Shown: positions 1-8,088 of the stretch, piece after piece
Layout: the number at the start of each line of letters is the position of its first letter
Position numbering within the stretch: the stretch's first letter is position 1
NCBI GenBank assembly: GCA_034211175.1
Contig: JAXHUH010000145.1
Location: 1-39,481, forward strand
Length of the DNA: 39,481 nucleotides
Direction: 5' to 3'
Source: JAXHUH01 sp034211175
GTDB taxonomy: Bacteria > Actinomycetota > Acidimicrobiia > Acidimicrobiales > CAIXPF01
Notes under the pieces: generated by a model
The model's input: the letters and a program-made list of their open reading frames with translations, nothing else
Databases searched by the model: none
What the model was told of the DNA's origin: nothing
Translations under genes and position numbers: made by a program

Positions 1-1
1 A

Positions 2-232
2 ACCGAATACATCACCCCTATTGACAAACTGCCTGAGCCTTCCTGGTCCTGCGAGATTGCGGGAGGCGTTACGGAAGAAGCCGCCAAGGAGACCGGTTTA
101 GTCCCGGGCACGAAAGTCATCCGCCGCGCCGGGCACCGGGTGGCCGATGCCGCGGCCGCCAGCTCGGTCGCGGCCGGCTCGACGGCGCACCGACCCGTCC
201 CCGGCCCCGGGCCGGTGGCCCGCACCGCATGA
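2..232 (+). CDS. Partial reading frame: FGGY-type sugar kinase fragment joined to a GC-rich tail
   Basis: The frame is open from the window edge to a TGA that overlaps the next ATG (ATGA). Its first 40 codons read like an internal stretch of a xylulokinase or related FGGY kinase: EYITPIDKLPEPSWSCEI is followed by GGVTEEAAKETGL and PGTKVI, the segment that normally leads into the GG-D substrate loop. That loop is absent. From about base 122 the frame becomes an Ala/Arg/Pro-rich, very GC-rich tail (RRAGHRVADAAAASS onward) with no kinase character. Codons before 122 include AAA, ATT, GAA, TTA and CCT, unlike the rest of the window; codons after it match the neighbours. The tail is probably the true C-terminus of a gene coupled to the glycosyltransferase, and the kinase piece looks foreign or artefactual. 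The family call rests on a short segment. Confidence 0.5.
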   Translation, partial: TEYITPIDKLPEPSWSCEIAGGVTEEAAKETGLVPGTKVIRRAGHRVADAAAASSVAAGSTAHRPVPGPGPVARTA

Positions 233-1311
233 AGATCCTCGTCTGCAACTGGAAGGACCCGGCCCACCCCGAGGCGGGCGGCGCGGAGGTCTACACCGAC
301 GAGTGCACGCGACGGTGGGCGGCGTGGGGCCATCAGGTCACCTGGCTCTCGGCCGCGGTGGCGGGCCGGCCGGCCATCGAGATGGTCGGCGGCGTGACCG
401 TCCGTCGCAGCGGGTCACGCCTCGGCGTGTACGGCGCGGTGCGACGGTTCCTGCGGTCCCACGCCCACCGCTACGACGTCGTCCTCGACGAGATCAACAC
501 CCGACCGTTCTTCGCCCACCGTCACGCCGGCGCCACCCCCGTCGTCGCGCTCGCCTACCAGGTCGCCCGCGAGGTGTGGCGCCACGAGACGTCGACGCCG
601 GTCGCCCTGCTCGGCCGCTACGTCCTCGAGCCCCACTGGTTGCCGGCCTACACCGACGTCCCGGTCATGACCATCTCGCCGTCGTCGGCCGACTCCCTCG
701 CCGACTACGGCATGCGCGACGTCCGGCTCGTTCCCGTCGGCGTCGACATCGCTGACGCGCCCCGGCCCACGAAAGCCGACGAGCTCACGCTCCTCGTGTG
801 CGGTCGCCTCGTGCCGATGAAGCGGCCGGACCACGCGATCGCCGCGTTCGCGGCGGCCCGCGCCCGGCTCGGCGGCGGACGGCTCGTGGTCATCGGCGAC
901 GGGAGGTCTGGGCCGTCGCTGCGGGCGAGCGCCCCCGAAGGCGTCGTCTTCACCGGTCGGGTCGACGAGGCCGCCAAGCGACGCCTGATGGCCCGATCCC
1001 ACGCCTTGCTCGCCACGTCGGTGCGGGAGGGTTGGGGCCTCGTCGTCAGCGAGGCCGCCGCACTCGGCACCCCGACGATCGCCTACGACGTGGCGGGGCT
1101 GCGCGACTCGACGCGCGCAGGACGGGGCGTCCTCGTCGTCGAGGATCCCGACGCGCTCGCGGAGGCGATCACCTACTGGGCGCCACGCATGCGCGCTCGG
1201 CCGCCCGACCCGATCCCCCACGGGGGCGCCGAGAACTGGGACACGGTCGCCGCCGCAGTGCTCGACATCCTCTCCCGCGCCGCAGGGGCCGAGCGCCGTC
1301 TCGCCGCCTGA
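229..1311 (+). CDS. Glycosyltransferase family 4 (GT-B fold)
   Basis: A 360-residue GT4-like enzyme expected to transfer a sugar from an activated donor onto a growing lipid-linked or surface glycan at the inner membrane face. The N-terminus MKILVCNWKDPAHPEAGGAE has the beta-strand plus GGAE loop typical of GT4 acceptor domains. The donor domain begins near residue 190 (LTLLVCGRLVPMKRPDHAI). The EX7E motif is present as EGWGLVVSE at about residues 266-274, followed by AAALGTPTIAYDVAGL. Length fits the family. The ATG overlaps the stop of the upstream frame, so it is probably translationally coupled and the first intact gene of the 229-7266 glycan operon. Donor and acceptor cannot be read from sequence. 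Confidence 0.9.
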   Translation: MKILVCNWKDPAHPEAGGAEVYTDECTRRWAAWGHQVTWLSAAVAGRPAIEMVGGVTVRRSGSRLGVYGAVRRFLRSHAHRYDVVLDEINTRPFFAHRHAGATPVVALAYQVAREVWRHETSTPVALLGRYVLEPHWLPAYTDVPVMTISPSSADSLADYGMRDVRLVPVGVDIADAPRPTKADELTLLVCGRLVPMKRPDHAIAAFAAARARLGGGRLVVIGDGRSGPSLRASAPEGVVFTGRVDEAAKRRLMARSHALLATSVREGWGLVVSEAAALGTPTIAYDVAGLRDSTRAGRGVLVVEDPDALAEAITYWAPRMRARPPDPIPHGGAENWDTVAAAVLDILSRAAGAERRLAA

Positions 1312-1359
1312 ACGGCATCCCGCTCAGGTCCTACCCCACATGAGTCGATAACCGTCGCC

Positions 1360-1623
1360 ATGTGGCCGGAACCGGAGCGACGACGATCAACGGCGCTGGT
1401 CGCCGTGGCGCGCCAGAACCGCCGGCCGATCACCGCCGGGCGCACCGCCTACCACGTCGCCGTCGCCGCCATCACGGTCGCGGCGGTGGCCACGGCGCTG
1501 TCGTGGACGGTCGTCGAGGACGTCTCGGCCATCGTGGCGTTCGGCGCGCTCCTCACCGGCTCGGTCGCGGGGATCCGGGCGCGCCACCGTCGCGCTCGCC
1601 TCGCCCGGCGGAGGTGGGCGTGA
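1360..1623 (+). CDS. Small membrane protein between two glycosyltransferases
   Basis: An 87-residue protein of unknown family. A basic N-terminus (about residues 1-30, rich in Arg) is followed by two hydrophobic segments, roughly residues 31-47 and 52-70, and a strongly basic tail ending RARLARRRWA. This fits a two-helix inner-membrane hairpin with cytoplasmic ends. Its TGA overlaps the GTG of the next gene (GTGA), and the ribosome-binding sequence of that gene, GGAGG at 1610-1614, lies inside its last codons. That coupling is the main argument that it is real. Being inside a glycan operon suggests an accessory or scaffolding role, which is inference. Confidence 0.6.
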   Translation: MWPEPERRRSTALVAVARQNRRPITAGRTAYHVAVAAITVAAVATALSWTVVEDVSAIVAFGALLTGSVAGIRARHRRARLARRRWA

Positions 1624-2771
1624 GGGTCCTCCACGTCACGACGACCGGTTGGCAGCCCCGCGAGGGAGTCGCCCGTGCGGTGCAGGCGCTCGTGCCGCGG
1701 CTCCCGGGCGAGCACCACCTCGCAGCACCCGGCACCGGCGTCGGGGTGGACCGACCCGCGGGCTTCGCCGGTGTGCACGGCATCGGTGGGGGGACCTGCC
1801 CCGGGCCGACGCCGGCGTTGCGGGCGGCCGTCGCCCATCTCCGGCCCGATGTCATCCACGTCCATGGCGGTGAGGGGGTCGGGGCCGTGGCCTGGGGGAT
1901 CGCCGCGGCGACGGCGGTGCCCGTCGTCGCCGGCGTCTACGGACGGCTCGACCGTCCGCGCCTGCGGGACCTGCGCGACGGCGACCACCGCGGCGTGTCC
2001 ATGTCGGTCCCCCGCCGCCTCGTCGCGGCATCCACCGGCATCCCACTCCTACGCGCGGGCCTGCGCCGCCGGGCCCTCGCCGCCGTGTGCACGACCGACG
2101 CCGAGCTCGCCGCACGCCTCGCCGGCACCGGCCCGGTGCACCTCGCCCTCGGGGCCGCGGAGCCGTCGCCCAACCGGGCGCACTGGTCGGCGAGCCCGAC
2201 GATCGTCTTCGCCGGGCGGGCGGAGGCGGCCCGGGGCCTCGACGAGCTCGTCACCGCCCACCTGAGGATTCGGCGGGTGATCCCGACGGCACGCCTGCGC
2301 CTGGCGCTGCTGCCCACGCCGGACGCGGGCCGGTGGGCCGGCCTCCGTCTCCCCGGGCTCGACGTGTCCCTCGGCCCGCTCGGCGACCTGGACCGCGTCT
2401 TGGCGTCGGCCACCGTCGCCGCGCTCCCCTTCCGGGTCGACGCCACGATCACCCCCGCGCTCGTCGCCGCCGAGGCCATGGCCGTGGGCCTCCCCGTCGT
2501 CGCCACCGACGTGCGATGTCTGCGCGCGCTCGTCACCGACGGGCACAACGGTCGCATCGTCCCACGCCGGGACGCGGCCGAGCTCGCCGCCGCGATCGTC
2601 GACCTCCTCGACGACCGCGACCGGTGGCACGCCCTCGCTGACGGCGCGTGGCGAACCATCGAACAGCTCTGGAGCTGGGACCGCGCCGCGAGAACCGTCG
2701 CCAGCGTCCATCGGGACGCCGCCGGCCGGTCGCCGTCGGGAGTCGCCCACGTCGGCGAGGAGGCAGCATGA
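1620..2771 (+). CDS. Glycosyltransferase family 4, second copy in the operon
   Basis: A 383-residue GT-B glycosyltransferase. I place the start at GTG 1620 because GGAGG lies five bases upstream and the codon overlaps the previous stop; an in-frame GTG at 1614 is possible but overlaps that GGAGG. The N-terminal half contains VRVLHVTTTGWQPREGVARA and HLRPDVIHVHGGEG, typical of GT4 acceptor domains. The C-terminal half has TIVFAGRAEAARGLDELV and PALVAAEAMAVGLPVVATDV, the nucleotide-sugar binding region. The first Glu of the usual EX7E motif is not evident (VDATITPALVAAE), so the motif is partly degenerate. It ends with a C-terminal helix typical of the family. Its stop overlaps the following methyltransferase start (ATGA). 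Confidence 0.88.
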   Translation: MRVLHVTTTGWQPREGVARAVQALVPRLPGEHHLAAPGTGVGVDRPAGFAGVHGIGGGTCPGPTPALRAAVAHLRPDVIHVHGGEGVGAVAWGIAAATAVPVVAGVYGRLDRPRLRDLRDGDHRGVSMSVPRRLVAASTGIPLLRAGLRRRALAAVCTTDAELAARLAGTGPVHLALGAAEPSPNRAHWSASPTIVFAGRAEAARGLDELVTAHLRIRRVIPTARLRLALLPTPDAGRWAGLRLPGLDVSLGPLGDLDRVLASATVAALPFRVDATITPALVAAEAMAVGLPVVATDVRCLRALVTDGHNGRIVPRRDAAELAAAIVDLLDDRDRWHALADGAWRTIEQLWSWDRAARTVASVHRDAAGRSPSGVAHVGEEAA

Positions 2772-3556
2772 CGGCGCGCCATTCCCGCTGGGACCGCACC
2801 TGGGTCGACCGGTCCAGCGCCCCGGCCCGGGGCGGCGGGGCACGACCGCTGGGCGGCCCCGCCCCCTGGGCGCGGTACTTCGGCTCGCTCGGGTCCCGCT
2901 ACGACGACGTCGCGTTCGCCGGCGCATCACTCCACAACCTCGCCGTGGGCGAGACCGAGCTCGTGCGTCGTGTGCTCGGTCACGGCCCCGCCGGCGCGCT
3001 GCTCGACGTCGGTGCCGGCACCGGCAGGTTCACGTCGCTGGCGGTCGATGCCGGGTGGCGCGTCACGGCGTTCGACGCCGCGCCGGAGATGCTGGCGATC
3101 ATCGCCGACCGCCATCCGATGGTGACGACGGTGGAGGGCCAGCTCGGCGAGGTGCTGCCGTTCCCGGACAGCGCGTTCGACGCGGTCGTCGCCATGCGGG
3201 TCGTGAAGTACGTGGCCGACATCGAGGGCGCGATCGCCGAGCTCGCCAGGGTCGTCGCCCCCGGCGGCAGCGTGGTGTTCGATCTCGCCAACGGGCGCTC
3301 GCTCGCCCGCTTCGGCTACCCACGGAACTCGGTGAGCTTCGCCACCCCCGCCGCCGTACCCGAGCTCCTCGAGCGCGCCGGTCTGCACGCCGTGGCCACG
3401 ATCCCCGGTCCCCGGCTGCCCCACCCGCTCTACCGTCGCTTCCGTGGCCCCGAGAGTGCCCGGGCCCTGGCACGGGCCGAACGGTTGCTCGCATCCGTGC
3501 TCGACCGTGAGACCGCCGCCCGGAGCCTGCTCGTGCACGCCGTGCGGGGGCGATGA
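2768..3556 (+). CDS. Class I SAM-dependent methyltransferase (methyltransf_11 type)
   Basis: A 262-residue Rossmann methyltransferase. Motif I is LLDVGAGTGRFTSLA at about residues 77-91, followed by the acidic end of beta 2 (VTAFDAAPEML), motif II (AFDAVVAMRVVKYV) and the post-motif strand (VVAPGGSVVFDLANG). The first 40 residues are Arg/Gly/Pro-rich and probably disordered. It is coupled on both sides by ATGA overlaps, to a glycosyltransferase before and the giant membrane transferase after. The likely substrate is therefore a sugar or a polyprenyl-linked glycan intermediate, which is inference from context. Similar folds also act on small molecules, so the substrate is open. Confidence 0.88.
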   Translation: MTARHSRWDRTWVDRSSAPARGGGARPLGGPAPWARYFGSLGSRYDDVAFAGASLHNLAVGETELVRRVLGHGPAGALLDVGAGTGRFTSLAVDAGWRVTAFDAAPEMLAIIADRHPMVTTVEGQLGEVLPFPDSAFDAVVAMRVVKYVADIEGAIAELARVVAPGGSVVFDLANGRSLARFGYPRNSVSFATPAAVPELLERAGLHAVATIPGPRLPHPLYRRFRGPESARALARAERLLASVLDRETAARSLLVHAVRGR

Positions 3557-6500
3557 CCCCGGCTGCCGGGGGCGGGACCATCGCCAGCCATCCAGCACGC
3601 GGGCACCGGGGCGCGACCGGCAGCCGGATGCGGCGGAAGGCCTCCGCCCACCGCCGCGGCCTGGCTGTCGCCGCGGCGGCCACGTTCGTTGCCTCGACCG
3701 TCATGGCCACGTGGTTCGAGGCCGGCCACTTCTTCGCCACGGGCGACGTGGGTCCGTTCCTGCGGACGGGGCTGAGCTCGGAGGTCGGCTCCGCGTGGTC
3801 CCACGCCACCTCGGGAGCCGGCAGCCGCGGCTACACCGTCGTCCGGGTGCCGGAGCTGATCGCCATCCGGGTCGCACGCGCCCTCGGCGGCGGCGAGCCA
3901 CTCGCCGAACGCCTCCTCTACGCGGCCATGTTCGGCTGGGCCGCCACTGGTGGCGCCCTGCTCCTGCGCCGGTTCACCCACCGGGCACCCGTCATCGCGG
4001 TCGGCGGTGTGCTCGCCGCCTTCAATCTGCTCACGCTGAGTGGACTTCCCAACTACCTCCCGGTCGTCGTGATCGGCGTGGTCGGGACGCTCACCGCGAT
4101 CGCCGTCGACATCGCCCACGGGGAGCGACGTCGTCGCACGCTCGCGGTCGTGGCCGCCTCCCTCCCGATGGCGTACGTGGCCCTGAACCCGCCCCTCACC
4201 GCCGTCGTGACCGGCTGGGTGCTGCTCCTACCGATCGCCGCGGCCACGCTCACCGGAACGGGCGCGGCCGGTGCCCGTCGCGTCGTGCGGGCGATGGCGC
4301 TCTGGGCACCATGGGTGGTGAGCGCACACCTGTGGTGGATCGTCCCCCAGGTCGGCGCGATCACCGCCGCCCGCGACGCGGGCGCGATCGGCGCACAGAC
4401 CGACGTCGTGGCGTGGGCCTGGACCCACGCCAACAACTCGCTCGCCAACGTCATGACGATGCGGAACGCGTGGACGTGGCCGGTCGATGCGTACCACGGC
4501 CTGGCCGCAACGGCACTCGGTCGGCCCGGCGTCGCGTGGCTCACCTGGCTCATGCCGTTGAGCCTTGCGCTCGCGCCGTTGCTGGCACGGCGTCGTCGAC
4601 CGCGCGTCGACGCCCTCGTGCTCGGCTGCGTCCTGTGCTGGCTCGTCGGCAAGGGCCTCCATGGCCCGGCGGCGTTCGTCAACCGTTGGTTCTACGAGCT
4701 CGTCCCCGGCGCGTGGCTGTTGCGCGAACCGATGGGCAAGATCGGGATGCTCCCGATGCTCGGCATGCTCATCGCCTGGACGATCGTCATCGAGGAGCTG
4801 ACCTCGGTCGTGCGGAGCACGGCGACGATCTCCCGCCGCCGAGTCGCGGCCGGGCTCGCCGCGCTGCTGATCGCCGGACCGCTCGTCCTCACCTGGCCGA
4901 TGGCGACCGGTGTCGTGACCCGCGACGAGCTCGCAGGACGCACCGAGCAGGTCGAAGTACCCGCCGGGTGGTTCGATCTCGCCGCCGCCGTCGACGGGTC
5001 GGAGCGGACCGGGAAGCTGCTCGTCCTCCCGACGGTCGACTTCTATCAGATGCCGACCACGTGGGGCTTCTACGGAACCGACACCCTGGTGCGCGGCCTC
5101 GTGGCCCGACCGACGCTGCTGCGCAACCCTCAGGGTTACGTCACCGATCTCCCCATCGTCGACGACCTGGTCAGGTCGGTCGAGGACGCGCTGGTGGCCT
5201 CCGACGGCACGGCGGTCGCCGTGCTCCGGGCGCTCGGCGTCGACCAGGTCCTCGTCCGACGCGACTTCGACACGTCGTCACCGATCCGCAGCATCGACGT
5301 CGTCCAACCCGAGCGGTTGATCGCCGCGCTCGAGGCGACCGACGGCATGTCCGTCCGCCTCGCCAACCCCCTCGGCACCCTGTTCGAGTTCGACGAGCCG
5401 GTCCCGCAAGCGCGCATCGCACGCGGGGTACTCGACTTCGGCGACTGGGACGATGCCCGGCGCCTACGCAGCGCCCTCGCCGACGTCCCCGACGGGTACG
5501 CGCTCGCCGACGGGCCCGACGCCCCCGCCGGCCGGGTCTGGACGTTGTCGCCCGACGCCCCCGACGCCCTGGTCCTCGACCAACCGGCGACGGTGTCCGT
5601 GACCCGCCGCGGAGTGCCTCGTTCGGCGTACCGCGTCGAGCCGCACGACACAGGGCCGGGCGTGCGCATCGTGGAGGCGGATCCGCCCAACCTCGGGCCG
5701 ATCACGCTCGCCCCTCGCGTCGCGGCCGACGTGGCGCTCAAGCGCGAGCCCGTCGCCCTCGAGGTCGACGGTCGCGTCGTCCGGCTCGACCCGGTCGCGC
5801 GCACCGACGAGCTCGAGCTGCGGGCGAGCGACGTCGTCCGGCCACTGCACACGAGCGCCGCCGACGGGCTCGGCGCCCTCGGCCCGCTCGGCAACTGCCA
5901 CCGTCACGACGACCGTGACCGGGCCGCTCTCGGCCACGCGAGCCGGAGCTCTCGTCGCGACGGGCGCGTGGACGTGCGCCTGCAGGCGCGCGCCCACCGC
6001 TCGTGTCGCAGCGCAACGCTCATCGACGGCGAGGCCGGTGCCATCGTGAGGTTGACGGTCGACGCCCGCACGCTCGCCGGCTCGGCGCCGTCACTGTGCC
6101 TGTGGTTGCGCGGCCCCGACCGGTGCGCCGACCTCCCCCCGGCGACATCGGTGGGCGGCGGCTGGGAGCGGACGGACGCCATCGTGACCATCCCCGACGG
6201 GGTGACACGAACCGACCTGTTCGTCTACGCCGATGCACCGATCGGCAACCAGACGCGCACCGTGACGGAGTACCGCATGCGTGCGTCCTCACTGGTGGCG
6301 GGCCCGCCGTTCCCGCTCGCCATCGCCGACGCGGCGGCTCAGGACGTCGACCTCCCGGCGGGAGCGCACCGTGCGTCGACCGCCGTCGGGGCCGGACCGT
6401 CCATCGGCGGGTGGTCGGTCGTCGGAGACTGCCATCGCACTGACGAGCGGTCCTACGCCGATCTCGGCCTGGCCGCGACGCCCATCGGGGACGACGGCGT

Positions 6501-7266
6501 GCGCCTCGATGCGGAGGCGCACGTGGCGTGCGTGCACGGCTCGGTCCGCGGGCTCGACCCGGGTCGGGAGCACGTCCTTCGCGTGACCCACCGCACGGTC
6601 CGCGGCGCCGGCCCCCGTCTCTGCCTGTTCGAGCCGATCGAGCGGCGATGCCTCGAGCCGAGCGGCGACGCCGGGCCCGGTGGCCGGCTGGACGCGACGT
6701 CGCAGCGGACGACCTCCCGCGTGCGGTTCGTGCCCCCCGTCGAGCGCCTGGAGCTGTACGTCTACGCCGACTCGACCGCCGGTGGCACGACGGTCGAGTA
6801 CGACGACCCGGCCGTCACGCCGGGTGACGACGAGATCCTCACCGTCGTGCAGCTCGAGGACGAGTCGACGGCGCCCGCCGCAGCGGTCGCATCCATCGTC
6901 GACACGGGCCCGCATCCCGAGGTCCTGGTCACCGGAGGCGGCAGGATGCTGCTGTCGACCACCGAGGCCTTCGACGAGGGGTGGGTCCTCGAGGGCGTCG
7001 GCGCCGACGCCACCGTCGACCACGTCGTGATCGACGGCTACCGCAACGGCTGGCTGCTCGACACCCCGACACCGGCACGCCTCCGCGTCACCTACGGACC
7101 GGACCGCACGCACCAGCTCGTGCGCTGGGCGTCGCTCGCCACGATGGTCGTGCTCGTGATCGGCACGGCCGCCCGCTCGCTCCTGCGGCGTCACCCGATC
7201 GCGGGCCGGGGCCTCGCCCGGGCCACGACGCGCCCGCGGGTGCTACGGGGCGCGCGGGCCGGCTGA
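3553..7266 (+). CDS. Large GT-C membrane glycosyltransferase, AftD-like, with duplicated C-terminal modules
   Basis: A 1237-residue protein. The N-terminal third (about residues 30-460) is polytopic, with repeated hydrophobic segments and a loop carrying the acidic early motif region (GDVGPFLRTG) and LLREPMGKIG, features of GT-C polyprenyl-phosphate-dependent transferases such as mycobacterial arabinofuranosyltransferase AftD. The remaining part is a large extracytoplasmic region followed by one terminal helix at about residues 1195-1215 and a basic tail. Within the soluble region, residues about 776-920 and 952-1092 are two copies of one module (GNCHRHDDRDRAALG versus GDCHRTDERSYADLG, each ending in an L-F/Y-VYAD strand), each with paired cysteines; they look like carbohydrate-binding beta-sandwiches. 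It is the last gene of the glycan operon. Its 3' end overlaps the convergent phosphatase by 24 bases. GT-C is well supported; AftD identity is not proved. Confidence 0.75.
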   Translation: MTPAAGGGTIASHPARGHRGATGSRMRRKASAHRRGLAVAAAATFVASTVMATWFEAGHFFATGDVGPFLRTGLSSEVGSAWSHATSGAGSRGYTVVRVPELIAIRVARALGGGEPLAERLLYAAMFGWAATGGALLLRRFTHRAPVIAVGGVLAAFNLLTLSGLPNYLPVVVIGVVGTLTAIAVDIAHGERRRRTLAVVAASLPMAYVALNPPLTAVVTGWVLLLPIAAATLTGTGAAGARRVVRAMALWAPWVVSAHLWWIVPQVGAITAARDAGAIGAQTDVVAWAWTHANNSLANVMTMRNAWTWPVDAYHGLAATALGRPGVAWLTWLMPLSLALAPLLARRRRPRVDALVLGCVLCWLVGKGLHGPAAFVNRWFYELVPGAWLLREPMGKIGMLPMLGMLIAWTIVIEELTSVVRSTATISRRRVAAGLAALLIAGPLVLTWPMATGVVTRDELAGRTEQVEVPAGWFDLAAAVDGSERTGKLLVLPTVDFYQMPTTWGFYGTDTLVRGLVARPTLLRNPQGYVTDLPIVDDLVRSVEDALVASDGTAVAVLRALGVDQVLVRRDFDTSSPIRSIDVVQPERLIAALEATDGMSVRLANPLGTLFEFDEPVPQARIARGVLDFGDWDDARRLRSALADVPDGYALADGPDAPAGRVWTLSPDAPDALVLDQPATVSVTRRGVPRSAYRVEPHDTGPGVRIVEADPPNLGPITLAPRVAADVALKREPVALEVDGRVVRLDPVARTDELELRASDVVRPLHTSAADGLGALGPLGNCHRHDDRDRAALGHASRSSRRDGRVDVRLQARAHRSCRSATLIDGEAGAIVRLTVDARTLAGSAPSLCLWLRGPDRCADLPPATSVGGGWERTDAIVTIPDGVTRTDLFVYADAPIGNQTRTVTEYRMRASSLVAGPPFPLAIADAAAQDVDLPAGAHRASTAVGAGPSIGGWSVVGDCHRTDERSYADLGLAATPIGDDGVRLDAEAHVACVHGSVRGLDPGREHVLRVTHRTVRGAGPRLCLFEPIERRCLEPSGDAGPGGRLDATSQRTTSRVRFVPPVERLELYVYADSTAGGTTVEYDDPAVTPGDDEILTVVQLEDESTAPAAAVASIVDTGPHPEVLVTGGGRMLLSTTEAFDEGWVLEGVGADATVDHVVIDGYRNGWLLDTPTPARLRVTYGPDRTHQLVRWASLATMVVLVIGTAARSLLRRHPIAGRGLARATTRPRVLRGARAG

Positions 7267-7797
7267 GCGGTCCCCGCCGACGCGCCCGGCGGCGAGCCGG
7301 GCGGCCAGGGCATCGACCAGCTCGGTCTGGGCGCCGGACTCGGGGCCCGCCATCGGCCGGTGGCGGGCCACGGCACCGAGCGCGTCGTCGAGCCCGGAGC
7401 CGAGGTGGAGCAGCAGGCACGTGGCGACGGTGCCGGCCCGGCCGATCCCGGCGCCGCAGTGCACGATCAGGCCACGGCCGCCGTCGAGGTGGCCGAGCAA
7501 CTCGTCGAACAGCGGGGTGATGTCGTCGAGCGGCGGGGCGGACAGGTCCGGCACCGGCCACCACAGCGCCCGACCGGACGCGTGCTCGCGCAGCCACGGC
7601 ACATACCCCGGGTAGCGGTCCTCGAGCTCGTGGCGCTGGCTGAGGCACACGACGACGTCGGCGCCGACCTCCGCGAGCGCGGCGTCCGGGTCCGGCCCGA
7701 CGACGTGCTTGCCGCACAGCCACAACCGACCATCGACCGCCGGGAGCGGGATCTCGTCGATCCCGCCGTCGCGTGCCCGTCTCGCCGCCGGGTTCAC
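7243..7797 (-). CDS. Dual-specificity/tyrosine-type protein phosphatase
   Basis: A 184-residue cytoplasmic phosphatase. The active-site signature is HCGAGIGRAGT (CX5R, with Cys about 114 as nucleophile and Arg about 120 binding phosphate), preceded by GRGLIVHC and followed by a helix beginning VATCLLLH. The general-acid loop is probably WWPVPDLSAPP (Asp about 84). I prefer GTG 7797 as start because GGAG lies seven bases upstream; a longer form starting at GTG 7815 is possible. Length fits compact bacterial cyclin-phosphatase-like or Tyr phosphatases. The 3' end overlaps the glycan operon by 24 bases in convergent orientation. The substrate (phosphotyrosine, phosphoserine/threonine or phosphoinositide) cannot be told. 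Confidence 0.88.
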   Translation of the reverse strand: MNPAARRARDGGIDEIPLPAVDGRLWLCGKHVVGPDPDAALAEVGADVVVCLSQRHELEDRYPGYVPWLREHASGRALWWPVPDLSAPPLDDITPLFDELLGHLDGGRGLIVHCGAGIGRAGTVATCLLLHLGSGLDDALGAVARHRPMAGPESGAQTELVDALAARLAAGRVGGDRSAGPRAP

Positions 7798-7851
7798 GAC
7801 GCGACTCCACCACACCGCTGAGTTCGGCCGAGCCGCTCCGTCACGGGCTCC

Positions 7852-8088
7852 GTGGGACCGGGCGACGAACGCAGCCGGGCGCGCCTCGCGCTCGTCACGG
7901 CAGGCGGCGTCGTCCCCGTCGGCACGATCCCGGCCGAGCGGACGTGCGACCTCGGCCTCGTCGAGCAGCTGCTGCGCCTCCAGCTCGCGGCACGGCGCGC
8001 CGGCGGTGAGTTGCGGGTCACCGTCCTCGACCCGGAGCTACAGGACCTCATCGAGCTCGTCGGCGTCGCCGACCTGCTCGATGGCTGA
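7852..8088 (+). CDS. Short STAS-like protein
   Basis: A 78-residue protein starting at GTG 7852; an in-frame stop at 7819 precludes a much longer form. The second half, LARRAGGELRV preceded by DLGLVEQLLRLQ and followed by LDPELQDLIELVGVADLL, matches the helix-strand-helix C-terminal half of STAS (anti-sigma antagonist) domains, where the conserved L-x-G-L is usually near the end. The phosphorylatable Ser/Thr of anti-sigma antagonists is not visible, so it may be a degenerate STAS or an unrelated small alpha/beta protein. It runs convergently into the ECF sigma gene and overlaps its 3' end by 51 bases. The role is unknown. Confidence 0.55.
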   Translation: MGPGDERSRARLALVTAGGVVPVGTIPAERTCDLGLVEQLLRLQLAARRAGGELRVTVLDPELQDLIELVGVADLLDG

